Assembly (NCBI GenBank): GCA_045592625.1
Contig: JAZNVC010000004.1
Span: 62,001-126,000 of the forward strand
Origin: SIG607 sp045592625
GTDB lineage: Bacteria > Bacillota > Clostridia > Oscillospirales > Acutalibacteraceae
Length of the DNA stretch: 64,000 nucleotides
Direction: 5' to 3'
Shown here: in pieces, positions 34,313 to 43,073 of the stretch
Layout: each line of letters opens with the position of its first letter
How positions within the stretch are numbered: position 1 is the stretch's first letter
Position numbers and translations under genes: made by a program
The notes under the pieces: model-generated
Database searches by the model: none
Told to the model about the DNA's origin: nothing
What the model saw: the letters and a program-made list of their open reading frames with translations, nothing else

Positions 34313-34935
34313 TATGCGTACACCTCCTCAATCTTCTGAACAGCACCCTTAGCAATTACTAAGGTATCTGCATTGATAATATCGTAAGTGTTGATGGTGT
34401 TTACCTGAGCGGTCTTAACACCTGGGATGTTTGCACAGCTCTTAACTGCACAGCTGTTGTTATCTTCAAGAACAATAAGAGTCTTCTTAGCAGCACCTAT
34501 AGCCTTTAAGCATTCAACAACAGTCTTTGTCTTAAAGCCTTCAACCTTGAACTCATCAAGAACGATGAGGTCGCCGCCGAGAACTTTATCAGAGAGAGCA
34601 GACTTAAGTGCGAGTCTCTTAACCTTTTTATTAAGGTCGAAAGAGTAATCGCGGGGCTTGGGAGCATGTACTATACCACCGTGTACCCACTGAGGTGCTC
34701 TGGTAGAACCCTGTCTTGCGTGGCCTGTACCCTTCTGTCTCCAAGGCTTTTTACCGCCGCCGGAAACTTCGGAACGGGTTAAGGTGGACTGGGTGCCCTG
34801 ACGCTGATTAGCGAGATAATTTACAACAGCCTGGTGCATAACAACTGCATTAGGTGTAATTGCGAAGATGGCATCGCTTAATGTGATTTCGCCCACATTT
34901 TTACCTGCCATATCTAAAACTGCTATATTAGGCAT
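34312..34935 (-). CDS. rplD: 50S ribosomal protein L4
   Basis: The 207-aa protein has the tunnel loop region (GTQSTLTRSEVSGGGKKPWR, GTGHARQGSTRAPQWVHGG) and the globular Rossmann-like core. In E. coli L4 autoregulates the S10 operon through the leader. A structured leader with a terminator precedes rpsJ here, so a similar role is plausible. The SD is AAAGGAG. Confidence 0.96.
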   Translation of the reverse strand: MPNIAVLDMAGKNVGEITLSDAIFAITPNAVVMHQAVVNYLANQRQGTQSTLTRSEVSGGGKKPWRQKGTGHARQGSTRAPQWVHGGIVHAPKPRDYSFDLNKKVKRLALKSALSDKVLGGDLIVLDEFKVEGFKTKTVVECLKAIGAAKKTLIVLEDNNSCAVKSCANIPGVKTAQVNTINTYDIINADTLVIAKGAVQKIEEVYA

Positions 34936-34954
34936 AATTCAGTTCTCCTTTCCC

Positions 34955-35584
34955 TTAGGCTTTAACGCTATCGAAAACAACTACAATTCCGCCCTTGGGA
35001 CCGGGAACGGCACCCTTAACAGCGATAATGTTGTTTTCAGCATCAACTTTTACTACACTAAGGTTCTGAACAGTTACACGTTCGTTACCTAAGTGACCTG
35101 CCATTTTCTTGCCCTTGAAAACACGAGCGGGGTCAATAACACCGAGAGAACCGCCGTGACGATGTACAGGGCCGGTACCATGGGATTCTTTAAGACGGCT
35201 GAAGTTCCAACGCTTAATTACGCCGGCATAGCCTTTACCCTTAGAAGTACCTCTTACATCTACTGCATCGCCTTCAGCAAAAACGTCAGCCTTAATGATG
35301 TCGCCTACGTTCATAGTGCTGATATCATCAAAACGGAACTCACGAAGAACCTTCTTCGGAGCAACGTCGCCTTTTGCGAAGTGTCCCTTCATAGGACCGT
35401 TTACCTTAGAAGCTTTAAGATCGCCGTAGCCAATCTGTACTGCTTCATAACCGTCATTTTCAACTGTCTTCTTCTGAGCGATCACACAGGGACCTGCTTC
35501 AATAACAGTTACCGGAATGACATTTCCGTTTGCATCAAAAAGCTGAGTCATACCAAGCTTCTTGCCTACAATACCTTTTTGCAT
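34955..35584 (-). CDS. rplC: 50S ribosomal protein L3
   Basis: The 209-aa protein MQKGIVGKKLGMTQLFDANG has the conserved FSRLKESHGTGPVHRHGGSL and KGKKMAGHLGNERVTVQN. It is an early 50S assembly protein. The SD is AAGGAGG. Confidence 0.96.
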   Translation of the reverse strand: MQKGIVGKKLGMTQLFDANGNVIPVTVIEAGPCVIAQKKTVENDGYEAVQIGYGDLKASKVNGPMKGHFAKGDVAPKKVLREFRFDDISTMNVGDIIKADVFAEGDAVDVRGTSKGKGYAGVIKRWNFSRLKESHGTGPVHRHGGSLGVIDPARVFKGKKMAGHLGNERVTVQNLSVVKVDAENNIIAVKGAVPGPKGGIVVVFDSVKA

Positions 35585-35646
35585 TTTATTTTCCTCCTTG
35601 TAGTTATTGGTTGGGGGTTGCCCAACATGACCACTGACGGCAAAGA

Positions 35647-35958
35647 TTAAAGTTTAATTTCAATCTCAACGCCGGCGGGAAGCTCAAGACCGGTCAAAGC
35701 TTCAACAGTTTTGTTGGAAGGTCTGATTACGTCTATGAGTCTCTTATGAGTTCTGGTTTCGAACTGTTCACGAGAATCTTTATACTTGTGAACTGCACGA
35801 AGGATGGTTACAACTTCTTTTTCAGTAGGTAGCGGAACAGGACCCGATACTCTAGCACCTGTACGTTTAGCGGTTTCCACAATCTTTTCTGCGGACTGGT
35901 CTACAAGTGCGTGGTCGTAACCTTTGATTCTGATGCGAATCTTTTCTTTTACTGCCAT
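35647..35958 (-). CDS. rpsJ: 30S ribosomal protein S10
   Basis: The 103-aa protein MAVKEKIRIRIKGYDHALVD has the conserved THKRLIDVIRPSNKTVEALT and ends PAGVEIEIKL. It is the first gene of the operon. The ATG at 35958 has AAGGAGG upstream; the open frame above it lies in the leader and is not S10-like. S10 also acts as NusE in antitermination. Confidence 0.96.
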   Translation of the reverse strand: MAVKEKIRIRIKGYDHALVDQSAEKIVETAKRTGARVSGPVPLPTEKEVVTILRAVHKYKDSREQFETRTHKRLIDVIRPSNKTVEALTGLELPAGVEIEIKL

Positions 35959-36214
35959 TACAGTCGCCTCCTTGTTAGTTTGGCGGGCTACCTCACACTG
36001 TGCCGTGTGTTTCATCACGGTCCATTATAAAACCGGATCACTGGGGTTGAGGTGAATCCGGATACACAGGCAGGTTCGCAAGTTATCCTGCTGTGCCTAA
36101 TAGTCTGAGGTATTGGTTCGCCCGGTTTAAAATCGGACATACTCCGTGGAAATTTCCTGACTCTAGCGTCAGCCACCTCCCACATCATCGCATGACAGTA
36201 CGCCACTCGCGTAC
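35959..36214 (-). promoter_or_regulatory. S10 operon leader RNA (probable L4-type attenuator)
   Basis: About 255 nt separate the promoter from rpsJ. The leader contains short complementary segments, among them GCAGG/CCTGC and GGATA/TATCC, which can compete with a terminator hairpin at 36033-36061. L4-responsive leaders occur upstream of rpsJ in many Firmicutes; I assign the class from position and structure, not from a covariance match. Extra pairs such as the GTACGC/GCGTAC segment near the 5' end support a folded RNA. Confidence 0.65.
36027..36061 (-). terminator. attenuator-type terminator in the S10 leader
   Basis: On the - strand CCGGATTCAC (36061-36052) pairs with GTGATCCGG (36041-36033) with one bulge, followed by TTTTATAA. 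It lies about 70 nt before rpsJ, so readthrough must be controlled for the operon to be expressed. Confidence 0.75.
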
Positions 36215-36220
36215 CTTGAT

Positions 36221-36249
36221 ATAATAACACAAAACAAATTCCATTGCAA
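36221..36249 (-). promoter_or_regulatory. promoter of the S10 ribosomal operon
   Basis: On the - strand TTGCAA (36244-36249), a 17-bp spacer and TATTAT (36221-36226). Confidence 0.75.
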
Positions 36250-36373
36250 GTATTTTTTAAAAAATATTTCATAAAATATTGTAACGAATTTTGTAGAAAT
36301 TTCTCTTTGTTTTTTGTTCATTTTGACGAACTATTATATTTGCTTCACGCGTACATATATATTATATGTAATG

Positions 36374-36406
36374 TAAGAAAACGGGCAGATATATTTTCTG
36401 CCCGTT
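36374..36406 (-). terminator. terminator of the aminotransferase operon
   Basis: AACGGGCAGA (36380-36389) and TCTGCCCGTT (36397-36406) form a perfect 10-bp stem with a 7-nt loop. On the - strand it is followed by TTCTTAC. The Lrp/aminotransferase transcript should end here. Confidence 0.88.
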
Positions 36407-36411
36407 AAATT

Positions 36412-37584
36412 TTATTTAATTTCTTCAAGAAATTCTTTTATTCGTGATAGTGCCTCTTTGATATGAGAGGTGGAATAGCAATAGGACGCACGTACAAACC
36501 CCTCACCGCTGTCGCCAAATGCAGTACCGGGAACTATGGCAACCTTTTTGGAATATAAAAGCTTTTCGCAAAACTCTTCGCTGGTCATTCCCGTACTCTT
36601 AATTGATGGAAAAGCATAAAAAGCACCCTTAGGTTCACGGCAGGTAAGTCCCATTTCGTTAAACCCTTTAATCATTATTTTGCGGCGCATATCATATTCT
36701 TCCATCATTTCCCTTACTTCTTCATCGCAGTTTTTAAGTGCCTCAACTGCAGCATACTGTGATGTTGTAGGAGCACACATTATTGCGAACTGATGAAGTT
36801 TTGTTATCTGACTGATAATAGGCTCAGGTCCACATATAAAACCAAGACGCCAGCCTGTCATAGAAAACGATTTAGAAAAACCGTTTATAACCACAGTTCT
36901 GTCTTTAAGGGACTCAATATTAGCAGGAGAAACGTGTTTTTTACCGCCAAAGGTAAGTTCTGAATATATTTCGTCGGAGATAACAAGAATATTGGTATCC
37001 TTGAGAACTTCTCCTAATGCCTCCAAATCCTCCCTTTCCATAATAGCACCTGTAGGATTACAAGGGTAAGGCAAAATCAGTGCCTTGGTTTTAGGGGTGA
37101 TTTTTTCAATAAGTTCCTTGGCAGTTACCTTAAAATCATTTTCTGACTTTGTGTTTATAATTACAGGAACACCGCCGCAAATTCGGGTAATAGGCTCATA
37201 ACAAACATAACTGGGCTGAGGAATTATAATTTCATCTTCGGGGTCGGTTATTACACGTATGCAGGCATCAATAGCCTCGCTTCCGCCCACCGTCACTAAA
37301 ATTTCATTATTGGGACAATATTTAAGTTGATACTTTCTTTCAAGATAACTTGCAATCTCGTTACGCAAAGGTTCAAGTCCCCAATTAGATGAATAACGGG
37401 TCTTACCCTTTTGCAGAGTATTTATAGCACAGTTTCGGATTTTCCAAGGGGTTGGGAAATCAGGTTCGCCCACACCAAGAGATATAACACCCTCCATAGT
37501 ATTGGCAATATCAAAAAACTTTCTTATACCCGACCACCTGACATCACAAATGGTACTGTTTAATATTTTGGTATAATCTATCAT
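36412..37584 (-). CDS. PLP-dependent class I aminotransferase (possible alanine aminotransferase)
   Basis: The 390-aa fold type I aminotransferase has GVGEPDFPTPWKIRNCAINT, LPYPCNPTGAIM and the PLP lysine in FSKSFSMTGWRLGF, with the C-terminal Arg region GFVRASYCYSTSHIKEA. It probably transfers the amino group between an amino acid and a 2-oxo acid in the cytoplasm. The T-box upstream appears to sense tRNA-Ala, so alanine synthesis is the inferred pathway. The start overlaps the Lrp-type gene stop (ATGA), so the two are coupled. Aspartate aminotransferase is the alternative label. Confidence 0.84.
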   Translation of the reverse strand: MIDYTKILNSTICDVRWSGIRKFFDIANTMEGVISLGVGEPDFPTPWKIRNCAINTLQKGKTRYSSNWGLEPLRNEIASYLERKYQLKYCPNNEILVTVGGSEAIDACIRVITDPEDEIIIPQPSYVCYEPITRICGGVPVIINTKSENDFKVTAKELIEKITPKTKALILPYPCNPTGAIMEREDLEALGEVLKDTNILVISDEIYSELTFGGKKHVSPANIESLKDRTVVINGFSKSFSMTGWRLGFICGPEPIISQITKLHQFAIMCAPTTSQYAAVEALKNCDEEVREMMEEYDMRRKIMIKGFNEMGLTCREPKGAFYAFPSIKSTGMTSEEFCEKLLYSKKVAIVPGTAFGDSGEGFVRASYCYSTSHIKEALSRIKEFLEEIK

Positions 37585-38063
37585 AGCGACACCGTACCTC
37601 TTTCATCGGGTTCGCTATTAGAAAGTTCAACATTAAAGTCTTTATATCTGCGTAAAACAAAATGGGTAGCGGTAGAGGTTACAGATTCTATAGTAGAAAG
37701 CTCCTTTGCTACAAACTGAGCAACATCCTGGAAGGATTTACCCCTTACTACTACGTTAAGGTCGTAAACCCCTGACATAAGATAACAGGACTCAACCTCA
37801 GGATATTTTGCAATTCTTTCGGCAATTTCTTCAAAGCCGTATCCTGCTTTAGGGGTAACCTTTAATTCGATAATAGCAGATACCGAATAACTGTCGATAC
37901 TTTCCCAGTCGATTACAGCTTTATAACCGCGTATAAGTCCGTTTTCTTCCATTTCAAAAATTTCGGATTTTACAGCTTTTTCGCTCAGCCCTGTGGCAGT
38001 AGCAATATCTTGGACAGTAATTCTTGCGTTCTTTTGCAAAAGCTTCAATATCTCTTTATTCAT
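37581..38063 (-). CDS. Lrp/AsnC-family transcriptional regulator
   Basis: The 160-aa protein has an N-terminal winged helix (MNKEILKLLQKNARITVQDI, ATGLSEKAVKSEIFEMEENG) and a C-terminal RAM/ACT-like ligand domain (EIAERIAKYPEVESCYLMSG). Lrp-type proteins bind amino acids and control amino acid genes. The T-box upstream and the aminotransferase downstream suggest it regulates alanine or related metabolism. The ATG at 38063 follows AGGAGG; the longer open frame upstream runs through the T-box and is not protein-like. Confidence 0.86.
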   Translation of the reverse strand: MNKEILKLLQKNARITVQDIATATGLSEKAVKSEIFEMEENGLIRGYKAVIDWESIDSYSVSAIIELKVTPKAGYGFEEIAERIAKYPEVESCYLMSGVYDLNVVVRGKSFQDVAQFVAKELSTIESVTSTATHFVLRRYKDFNVELSNSEPDERGTVSL

Positions 38064-38076
38064 AATAATACCTCCT

Positions 38077-38331
38077 AAAATAAAATCCCGAACGCCATTG
38101 CGTTCAGGACGAAATTTTTTCCGTGTTACCACCTGAATTCGAAGTTCCCTTCGCACTCTGTCGGTTTTAAAACCGTTTCTCTATAACGGGAGAACCCGTT
38201 CGCCCTTAATTTTTGTTCAGGGGGACGACTCAAAGACGGCTTCGCAGACAAACTGTAGAAGCTTACACCCACCGCTTCCTCTCTATAACAGTTTATATCT
38301 GTTACTACTTCTTTTCACAGTCTTTAACTTT
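38077..38331 (-). promoter_or_regulatory. T-box riboswitch, specifier GCC (alanine)
   Basis: The leader has the full T-box architecture on the - strand. AAAGA/TCTTT closes Stem I, with an AGTA-type loop side opposite CGAAGCCG. Stem I then has AAACTGT/ACAGTTT, the AGAGAG bulge and a GAAGC/GCTTC hairpin with a GGTGGGTG loop. The T-box sequence AGGTGGTAACACGG lies at 38121-38134. The terminator stem TCCTGAACGC/GCGTTCGGGA (38086-38109) is followed by TTTTATTTT. An antiterminator TTCAGG/TCCTGAA is possible. By alignment with the glyQS Stem I, the specifier is GCC (plus-strand 38238-38240), followed by a purine. The TGGT bulge fits an ACCA tRNA end, as in tRNA-Ala. Confidence 0.85.
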
Positions 38332-38337
38332 TAAATT

Positions 38338-38366
38338 ATTATATCAGTAAATTATCATTTTGTCAA
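38338..38366 (-). promoter_or_regulatory. consensus promoter of the T-box operon
   Basis: On the - strand TTGACA (38361-38366), a 17-bp spacer and TATAAT (38338-38343), a perfect sigma-A match. Confidence 0.88.
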
Positions 38367-39037
38367 TCCAACAAATATACGCTGTTTTCCATAACCACAA
38401 AAGCATAGCCGTCAACCTCAAGATACTGTTTTACAGGAGTGGTGAATTCCTTATAAACCTCAAGGTCATAGGTGTTAAGGTCGATTTTTAAAATTTGCAA
38501 GGTGCCGGGATTGCAAATGTATCCTTTATCGCCCTTAATAAATATGTATGAAGGCTGTCTGAAGGGAGAAGCGGCACCACCGCCAATACGTAATTCTTCC
38601 CTCATAGTATTTATATTATAACGGACTATAACATTATGCTCGGCATAACAGGTCCAGAGTTTGTTTTCAAAAAGTGCTATAGAAGTAGGCGGAGCGTTTT
38701 TGTAAAGCAGTTGTCCTGCCCATAAAACCGTTGAATCGGTTTCAAGCAATTTAAGGGTACCGTCAAGTTCCATAACCAATAATTTTTCACTGGGCAAAGG
38801 AATAACAGTACAGGTCAGATAGTTTTTTGTCTGTTCAACAAACAATCTGTATGCCGCACCAAACTTTGAAAGCTGATAAATGTTCTTGGCCACATTTGTA
38901 ACCTTGCCGGTTTCAAAGGAAATCATTTTAAATGCAACGGAAAGCTGAGTTTCGGTGCGTTTTTCACAATATGTAATTATAATTCCCTTTTCCATAGGAA
39001 TAACGTGAAGTATTTCGCCTTCAAATACCGTCTTCAT
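38363..39037 (-). CDS. hypothetical protein, probable beta-propeller fold
   Basis: I do not recognise this 224-aa protein. It has no signal peptide or membrane helix and consists of repeated beta-strand blocks (for example KLLVMELDGTLKLLETDSTV, NKLWTCYAEHNVIVRYNI, GYICNPGTLQILKIDLNTYD), which suggests part of a beta-propeller. AAAGGAG lies upstream of the ATG. Its stop overlaps the -35 box of the T-box promoter, so it ends another unit. No terminator was seen between them. Confidence 0.6.
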   Translation of the reverse strand: MKTVFEGEILHVIPMEKGIIITYCEKRTETQLSVAFKMISFETGKVTNVAKNIYQLSKFGAAYRLFVEQTKNYLTCTVIPLPSEKLLVMELDGTLKLLETDSTVLWAGQLLYKNAPPTSIALFENKLWTCYAEHNVIVRYNINTMREELRIGGGAASPFRQPSYIFIKGDKGYICNPGTLQILKIDLNTYDLEVYKEFTTPVKQYLEVDGYAFVVMENSVYLLD

Positions 39038-39081
39038 TTAAAACATCTCCTTTCTTGAGTTTATATTTTACTACAATTTAT

Positions 39082-40356
39082 TTATAAGGTCAATAGTCCT
39101 TTTTTCGCCATACTGTCAGCAGCAAGAAGTACACCCATTTGTCCGCTGTGAAAATTGAGTCCGCCTTGCATCCATGCGGCAAAGGGTTCTCTAAGGGGTG
39201 CATCTGCAGAAAGTTCAATAGATGCCCCAAGAGTAAAGCTGCCTGCCGCCATAATTACCTCATCGGTATACCCGGGCATAGCCCATGGCTCAGGTGAAAC
39301 AAAGGAATCAATAGGAGCACCACTTTGCATACCCTTGCAAAAAGCAATAAGGGCTTCTCTGTTTCCTAAAATAACCGCCTGAATAATATCTGCTCTGTCT
39401 TCAAAAGGAGAGGGGGTTACTTCATAGCCCAATTTAGAAAAGAGTGCTGAACAGTACACGGCTGTTTTTAAAGCCTCGCCTACAGTATGAGGAGCAGCAA
39501 AAACACCCATATACATTTCTCTGTTATGGCCAAGTGTTGCCCCCACTTCCCTTCCCACTCCGGGAGCAGTAAGCCTAAAGGCACATTGTTCTACCAAATC
39601 ATGTCTTCCCGCTATGTAACCGCCGGTTGGTGCAATCCCGCCGCCGGGATTTTTAATGAGCGAACCTGCAATAAGGTCGGCACCCACTTGGGTCGGTTCT
39701 TTTGTCTGCACAAATTCACCGTAGCAGTTATCCACCATAATTATAGTGTCGGGAGAGATTTCCTTAACGATTTTGCAAAGTTTTTCGATTTCTTCTATAG
39801 AAAGACTTGGACGCAAACTATATCCGCGGGAACGCTGAATATAAGCCATTTTATATTTATCTTTTTTTAGTGCTTTTATAATCTCATCCTGGTCAGGTGT
39901 TCCGTCTTTCTTCAAATCCACCTGACTGTACTCCACACCAAAATCCTTTAGAGAACCGTCAACCTGTCCGTCGATACCAAGAACACCTATAAGGGTATCA
40001 TAGGGGCGTCCTGTCAGACAAAGCATTTTATCCCTTGGACGAAGAACACCAAAAAGAGCAACGCAAAGGGTATGGGTACCCGAAACAAAATTATGCCGTA
40101 TAAGAGAATCCTCCGCTCCCATACAGTCTGCCCAAAGTTTTTCAAGGGTATCTCTGCCTATATCATCGTAGCCATAGCCCGTTGAAATACCCAGATGCAT
40201 TTCGCTGACCTTATGCTTTATAAAAGCGGATAACACCTTTTGCTGATTAAATTGTGCAATACTTTCTATTTTTTCAAATTGTTCTTTTGTTTCATTGATT
40301 ATTTGCTCATCCATTCTTAAAAGCCTTGAATCAATATCAAAAAAAGTATGTTTCAT
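39082..40356 (-). CDS. PLP-dependent YnbB/methionine gamma-lyase-like family protein
   Basis: The 424-aa protein belongs to the aluminium-resistance/YnbB PLP family. Blocks include FVSGTHTLCVALFGVLRPRD, MAYIQRSRGYSLRPSLSIEE, IMVDNCYGEFVQTKEPTQVG (Asp) and the Lys in DLIAGSLIKNPGGGIAPTGG. The lyase-like reaction is inferred from the fold; no substrate is known. It overlaps the GNAT gene by 1 nt and lies 44 nt from the propeller-like gene. Confidence 0.84.
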   Translation of the reverse strand: MKHTFFDIDSRLLRMDEQIINETKEQFEKIESIAQFNQQKVLSAFIKHKVSEMHLGISTGYGYDDIGRDTLEKLWADCMGAEDSLIRHNFVSGTHTLCVALFGVLRPRDKMLCLTGRPYDTLIGVLGIDGQVDGSLKDFGVEYSQVDLKKDGTPDQDEIIKALKKDKYKMAYIQRSRGYSLRPSLSIEEIEKLCKIVKEISPDTIIMVDNCYGEFVQTKEPTQVGADLIAGSLIKNPGGGIAPTGGYIAGRHDLVEQCAFRLTAPGVGREVGATLGHNREMYMGVFAAPHTVGEALKTAVYCSALFSKLGYEVTPSPFEDRADIIQAVILGNREALIAFCKGMQSGAPIDSFVSPEPWAMPGYTDEVIMAAGSFTLGASIELSADAPLREPFAAWMQGGLNFHSGQMGVLLAADSMAKKGLLTL

Positions 40357-41057
40357 TATTCTTCCTCACAATATGCGGATTCTCCTATTAAAGTAAATCC
40401 GTTTTTTATATAAAAGTCTTTGTTTTTTTCATTGCAGCAGGCATAAACGTCTCTTTCTGACGCTTTAAACAAAAGCATTTTTAAAAGTCGGCTTCCAAGT
40501 CCTTTCCCACGATAATTGCAGGGAGTTGCTATTCCGTTTATCAGTCCCTGTTTTTCGGTATAAAAAAGAAGTGCACCACCGCCATCCTTTAAAACAAAAT
40601 CTGCACAGCAATGATGTGTGCGGAAACTGACGTCGGCAACAAAGCCATCGGCATCCTCGATACCTAGTCCCTCTTTTAGCGACTCCATAAGCATTCTCGG
40701 TGTTCCTTCTTGGCTTATTTCACCCTTTTCATAAGGCGGAGAAATTTTAAAAGAAAGACATTTTTCGTTTATTTTAAGTTTTAAACTTTTTGCAGTTTCT
40801 AAGGAAGTGAAAATTCCGCTGAAGCCTATAAATTTAAAAAAATCTTTCAGTTCTTCTGTATTTTCACCATTTGTATAAAGGCTTATATAACCGCCAACCT
40901 TTCCCATAAGGGCGTAAGCCTTTCCGTTATCATTTATTCCGCTGTAAAACTGTGCCACCCTGTCATAATCCTTATACGCCTTATATGAGCATCTGATTTT
41001 AACAAGAGCAACATCATCTACTCCTTCAAATTCATCCCTATACTCTGAAATTATCAC
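40356..41057 (-). CDS. GNAT-family N-acetyltransferase
   Basis: The 233-aa protein has the GNAT core in its second half: LINGIATPCNYRGKGLGSRL (acetyl-CoA loop motif) and DVYACCNEKNKDFYIKNGFT. The N-terminal half is not recognised. The start is GTG at 41057 and overlaps the M42 gene stop (GTGA). The substrate is unknown. Confidence 0.78.
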   Translation of the reverse strand: MIISEYRDEFEGVDDVALVKIRCSYKAYKDYDRVAQFYSGINDNGKAYALMGKVGGYISLYTNGENTEELKDFFKFIGFSGIFTSLETAKSLKLKINEKCLSFKISPPYEKGEISQEGTPRMLMESLKEGLGIEDADGFVADVSFRTHHCCADFVLKDGGGALLFYTEKQGLINGIATPCNYRGKGLGSRLLKMLLFKASERDVYACCNEKNKDFYIKNGFTLIGESAYCEEE

Positions 41058-42067
41058 TTTATTTCACCTAAGCAAATTTTACTGCAGAGCTGTGTTGCAA
41101 GTTTTTCAAGATTTTTTATATCGGAAATATTACAAACACATGAACCGGTATGAATATATCTGCAAGGAACAGAAAGGGCAATAGTTCGTACACCCTCTTT
41201 TGAAAGATGAACCGCCCCCGAATTATTTCCTCCCGAAACAGCCGCTTTTGTTTGCTTTTTACCGTCTAAGGAAAGTGCCTCATCATAAAGCAACCTGTCA
41301 TATATGGTTGCCTTGTCCATAAACGAAACTGCAGGACCCTGCCCCAGAACGCACACCTTGTCCTCATCAGCCACGCCCGAAATATCGGCGGCTGTAGTTG
41401 CCTCAAGGCAGATAGCAAAATCGGGACTAACCGAAAAGGCGGCAGTTCTCGCACCTCGGCAACCTACCTCCTCCTGAACGGTAAAGGTAGCATAAAAATC
41501 ATATTCATCATAATTTTTAATCATTGAAATAAGAACGGCACAGCCAACTCTGTCGTCAAGTGCTTTTGCTTTTACGGTCTCATTTCCCATTAAAACAAAC
41601 TCACTTATAAAGGTGGCTGTATCGCCAAGATGTACTGCCTTTAAAGCCTCCTCTTTAGTAGAAGCACCAATATCTATATAAAGGCTGTCAACTTTTACAG
41701 GCGTTTCCTTTTCTTCGCTTGAGCATAGGTGAACAGGTTTAGAGCCAATAACTCCCACCGTTTTGCCCTCTATCATAACCTTTTTGAACATAAGAGCAGA
41801 AGACTGTATGCCTCCAACAACGGAAAACCTTAAAAAGCCGTCGTCGGTAACTCCCGTTATAATAAGTCCGACTTCATCGGTATGGGCATCAATCATAACC
41901 TTATTTTTAGAGGTTTTTTTGCCTTTTTTAAAGGCTATAATATTACCCAAGGCATCGGTTTTTATTTGGGCATAGTCCTTTATTTCATCTATTATGATTT
42001 GGGATATGTTTTTTTCATTACCCGAAACCGAGTCGGCAAAAGTTAATTTTTTAATTAAATCAATCAT
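41054..42067 (-). CDS. M42-family metallopeptidase (glutamyl/leucyl aminopeptidase-like)
   Basis: The 337-aa protein has M42 metal motifs: MIDAHTDEVGLIIT (His/Asp), KALDDRVGCAVLI (Asp), TVQEEVGCRGARTAAFSVSP (catalytic Glu pair) and PCRYIHTGSC (His). Family members are cobalt/zinc aminopeptidases that form large cytoplasmic tetrahedral particles. The ATG at 42067 follows GGGAGG; upstream residues from 42100 are not family-like. It overlaps the paralogue upstream by 8 nt. Confidence 0.86.
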   Translation of the reverse strand: MIDLIKKLTFADSVSGNEKNISQIIIDEIKDYAQIKTDALGNIIAFKKGKKTSKNKVMIDAHTDEVGLIITGVTDDGFLRFSVVGGIQSSALMFKKVMIEGKTVGVIGSKPVHLCSSEEKETPVKVDSLYIDIGASTKEEALKAVHLGDTATFISEFVLMGNETVKAKALDDRVGCAVLISMIKNYDEYDFYATFTVQEEVGCRGARTAAFSVSPDFAICLEATTAADISGVADEDKVCVLGQGPAVSFMDKATIYDRLLYDEALSLDGKKQTKAAVSGGNNSGAVHLSKEGVRTIALSVPCRYIHTGSCVCNISDIKNLEKLATQLCSKICLGEIK

Positions 42068-43073
42068 TAAAAGAACCTCCCGACAAAATAAAGTTTTCAA
42101 GTAAATCTACAGTTGCCTCAATATCCCGTATATCAACTATTTCACAGTCGGTATGCATATTACGAAGAGGAATAGACAAAAGACCGCACTCAATACCCTC
42201 TTTAGTTATAGAGATAACGTCGGCATTGGTTCCCGTGGCGGAGCCCATAACTTCATTTGTAAAGGGAATCCCTTTTTCCTTTGCTATTTCCTCTAAAGTA
42301 CGGGTTATATTTCTGCTAAGTATGGGAGATACTCCTATCATCGTACCGCTTGAAAGAGGTGAAGAGTCCTGAACTTTAACGTCGGGTGCGTCGCCGAAAC
42401 TCACGTCAACAATTATGGCTTTATCCTCATTTATGCCGAATGCTGCAGTTCTTGCTCCCCGAAGGCCGAGTTCCTCACTTTCGCTGAAAAGAAGCACAAC
42501 GTTTATGGGAAGCTTTCTTCCGTTAAGTCTTTCTGCTAAAAGTGCAAGTACCGCACAACCTGCACGGTTATCAAGACTTTTTGAAGTAACCCTATTATTA
42601 AGAAGTGTAAAAAACTCACCGTCAAAGGTGACAAAATCGCCAACGCTTATTATATCTTTTGCCTTTTCTGAGAGTCCTGTATCTATTTTAATCTTTCCTA
42701 AATCGCAGTATTTTTCGCTTTCCTTTGAAAGATGAGGCGGAGTGCTGATAAACACACCTTTTACCTTTTCTTTGCCGTGAACAACCACCTGCTTTGCGGG
42801 AAGCTGTCTTAAATCAATTCCTCCGCAACTTGATACGGTAAGAAAACCCTCTTCAGAAATATTGGTTACTATAAATCCAACCTCATCAATATGAGCATCA
42901 ATAAGCAAGGTTTTATCACCGTCTCCCTTAATGGTAGCAATAAGACCTTGATTTCCTATTTTTTTAGTTTCGGCATAAGGTGAAACAATGCGCCCGAGAA
43001 TTTCACGGGCGCCGTCAATATGACCTATGGAAAAGCTTAAAGTGAGTTCTTTTAAAAGTTCTTTAATATCCAT
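42060..43073 (-). CDS. M42-family metallopeptidase, paralogue
   Basis: The 337-aa protein closely resembles the next gene: LIDAHIDEVGFIVTNISEEG, SLDNRAGCAVLALLAERL, LFSESEELGLRGARTAAFGI and PLRNMHTDCEIVDI. All metal ligands appear intact. The pair may form a mixed assembly or divide substrates. The start overlaps the murD stop by 1 nt (TAATG), which couples peptide degradation to a cell-wall gene. Confidence 0.86.
   Translation of the reverse strand: MDIKELLKELTLSFSIGHIDGAREILGRIVSPYAETKKIGNQGLIATIKGDGDKTLLIDAHIDEVGFIVTNISEEGFLTVSSCGGIDLRQLPAKQVVVHGKEKVKGVFISTPPHLSKESEKYCDLGKIKIDTGLSEKAKDIISVGDFVTFDGEFFTLLNNRVTSKSLDNRAGCAVLALLAERLNGRKLPINVVLLFSESEELGLRGARTAAFGINEDKAIIVDVSFGDAPDVKVQDSSPLSSGTMIGVSPILSRNITRTLEEIAKEKGIPFTNEVMGSATGTNADVISITKEGIECGLLSIPLRNMHTDCEIVDIRDIEATVDLLENFILSGGSFND

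Noticed and set aside
36015..36272. 85-codon open frame in the S10 leader
   Set aside because: It spans the promoter -10 region and the leader terminator; no SD and no protein-like composition. The RNA structure explains the conservation better.
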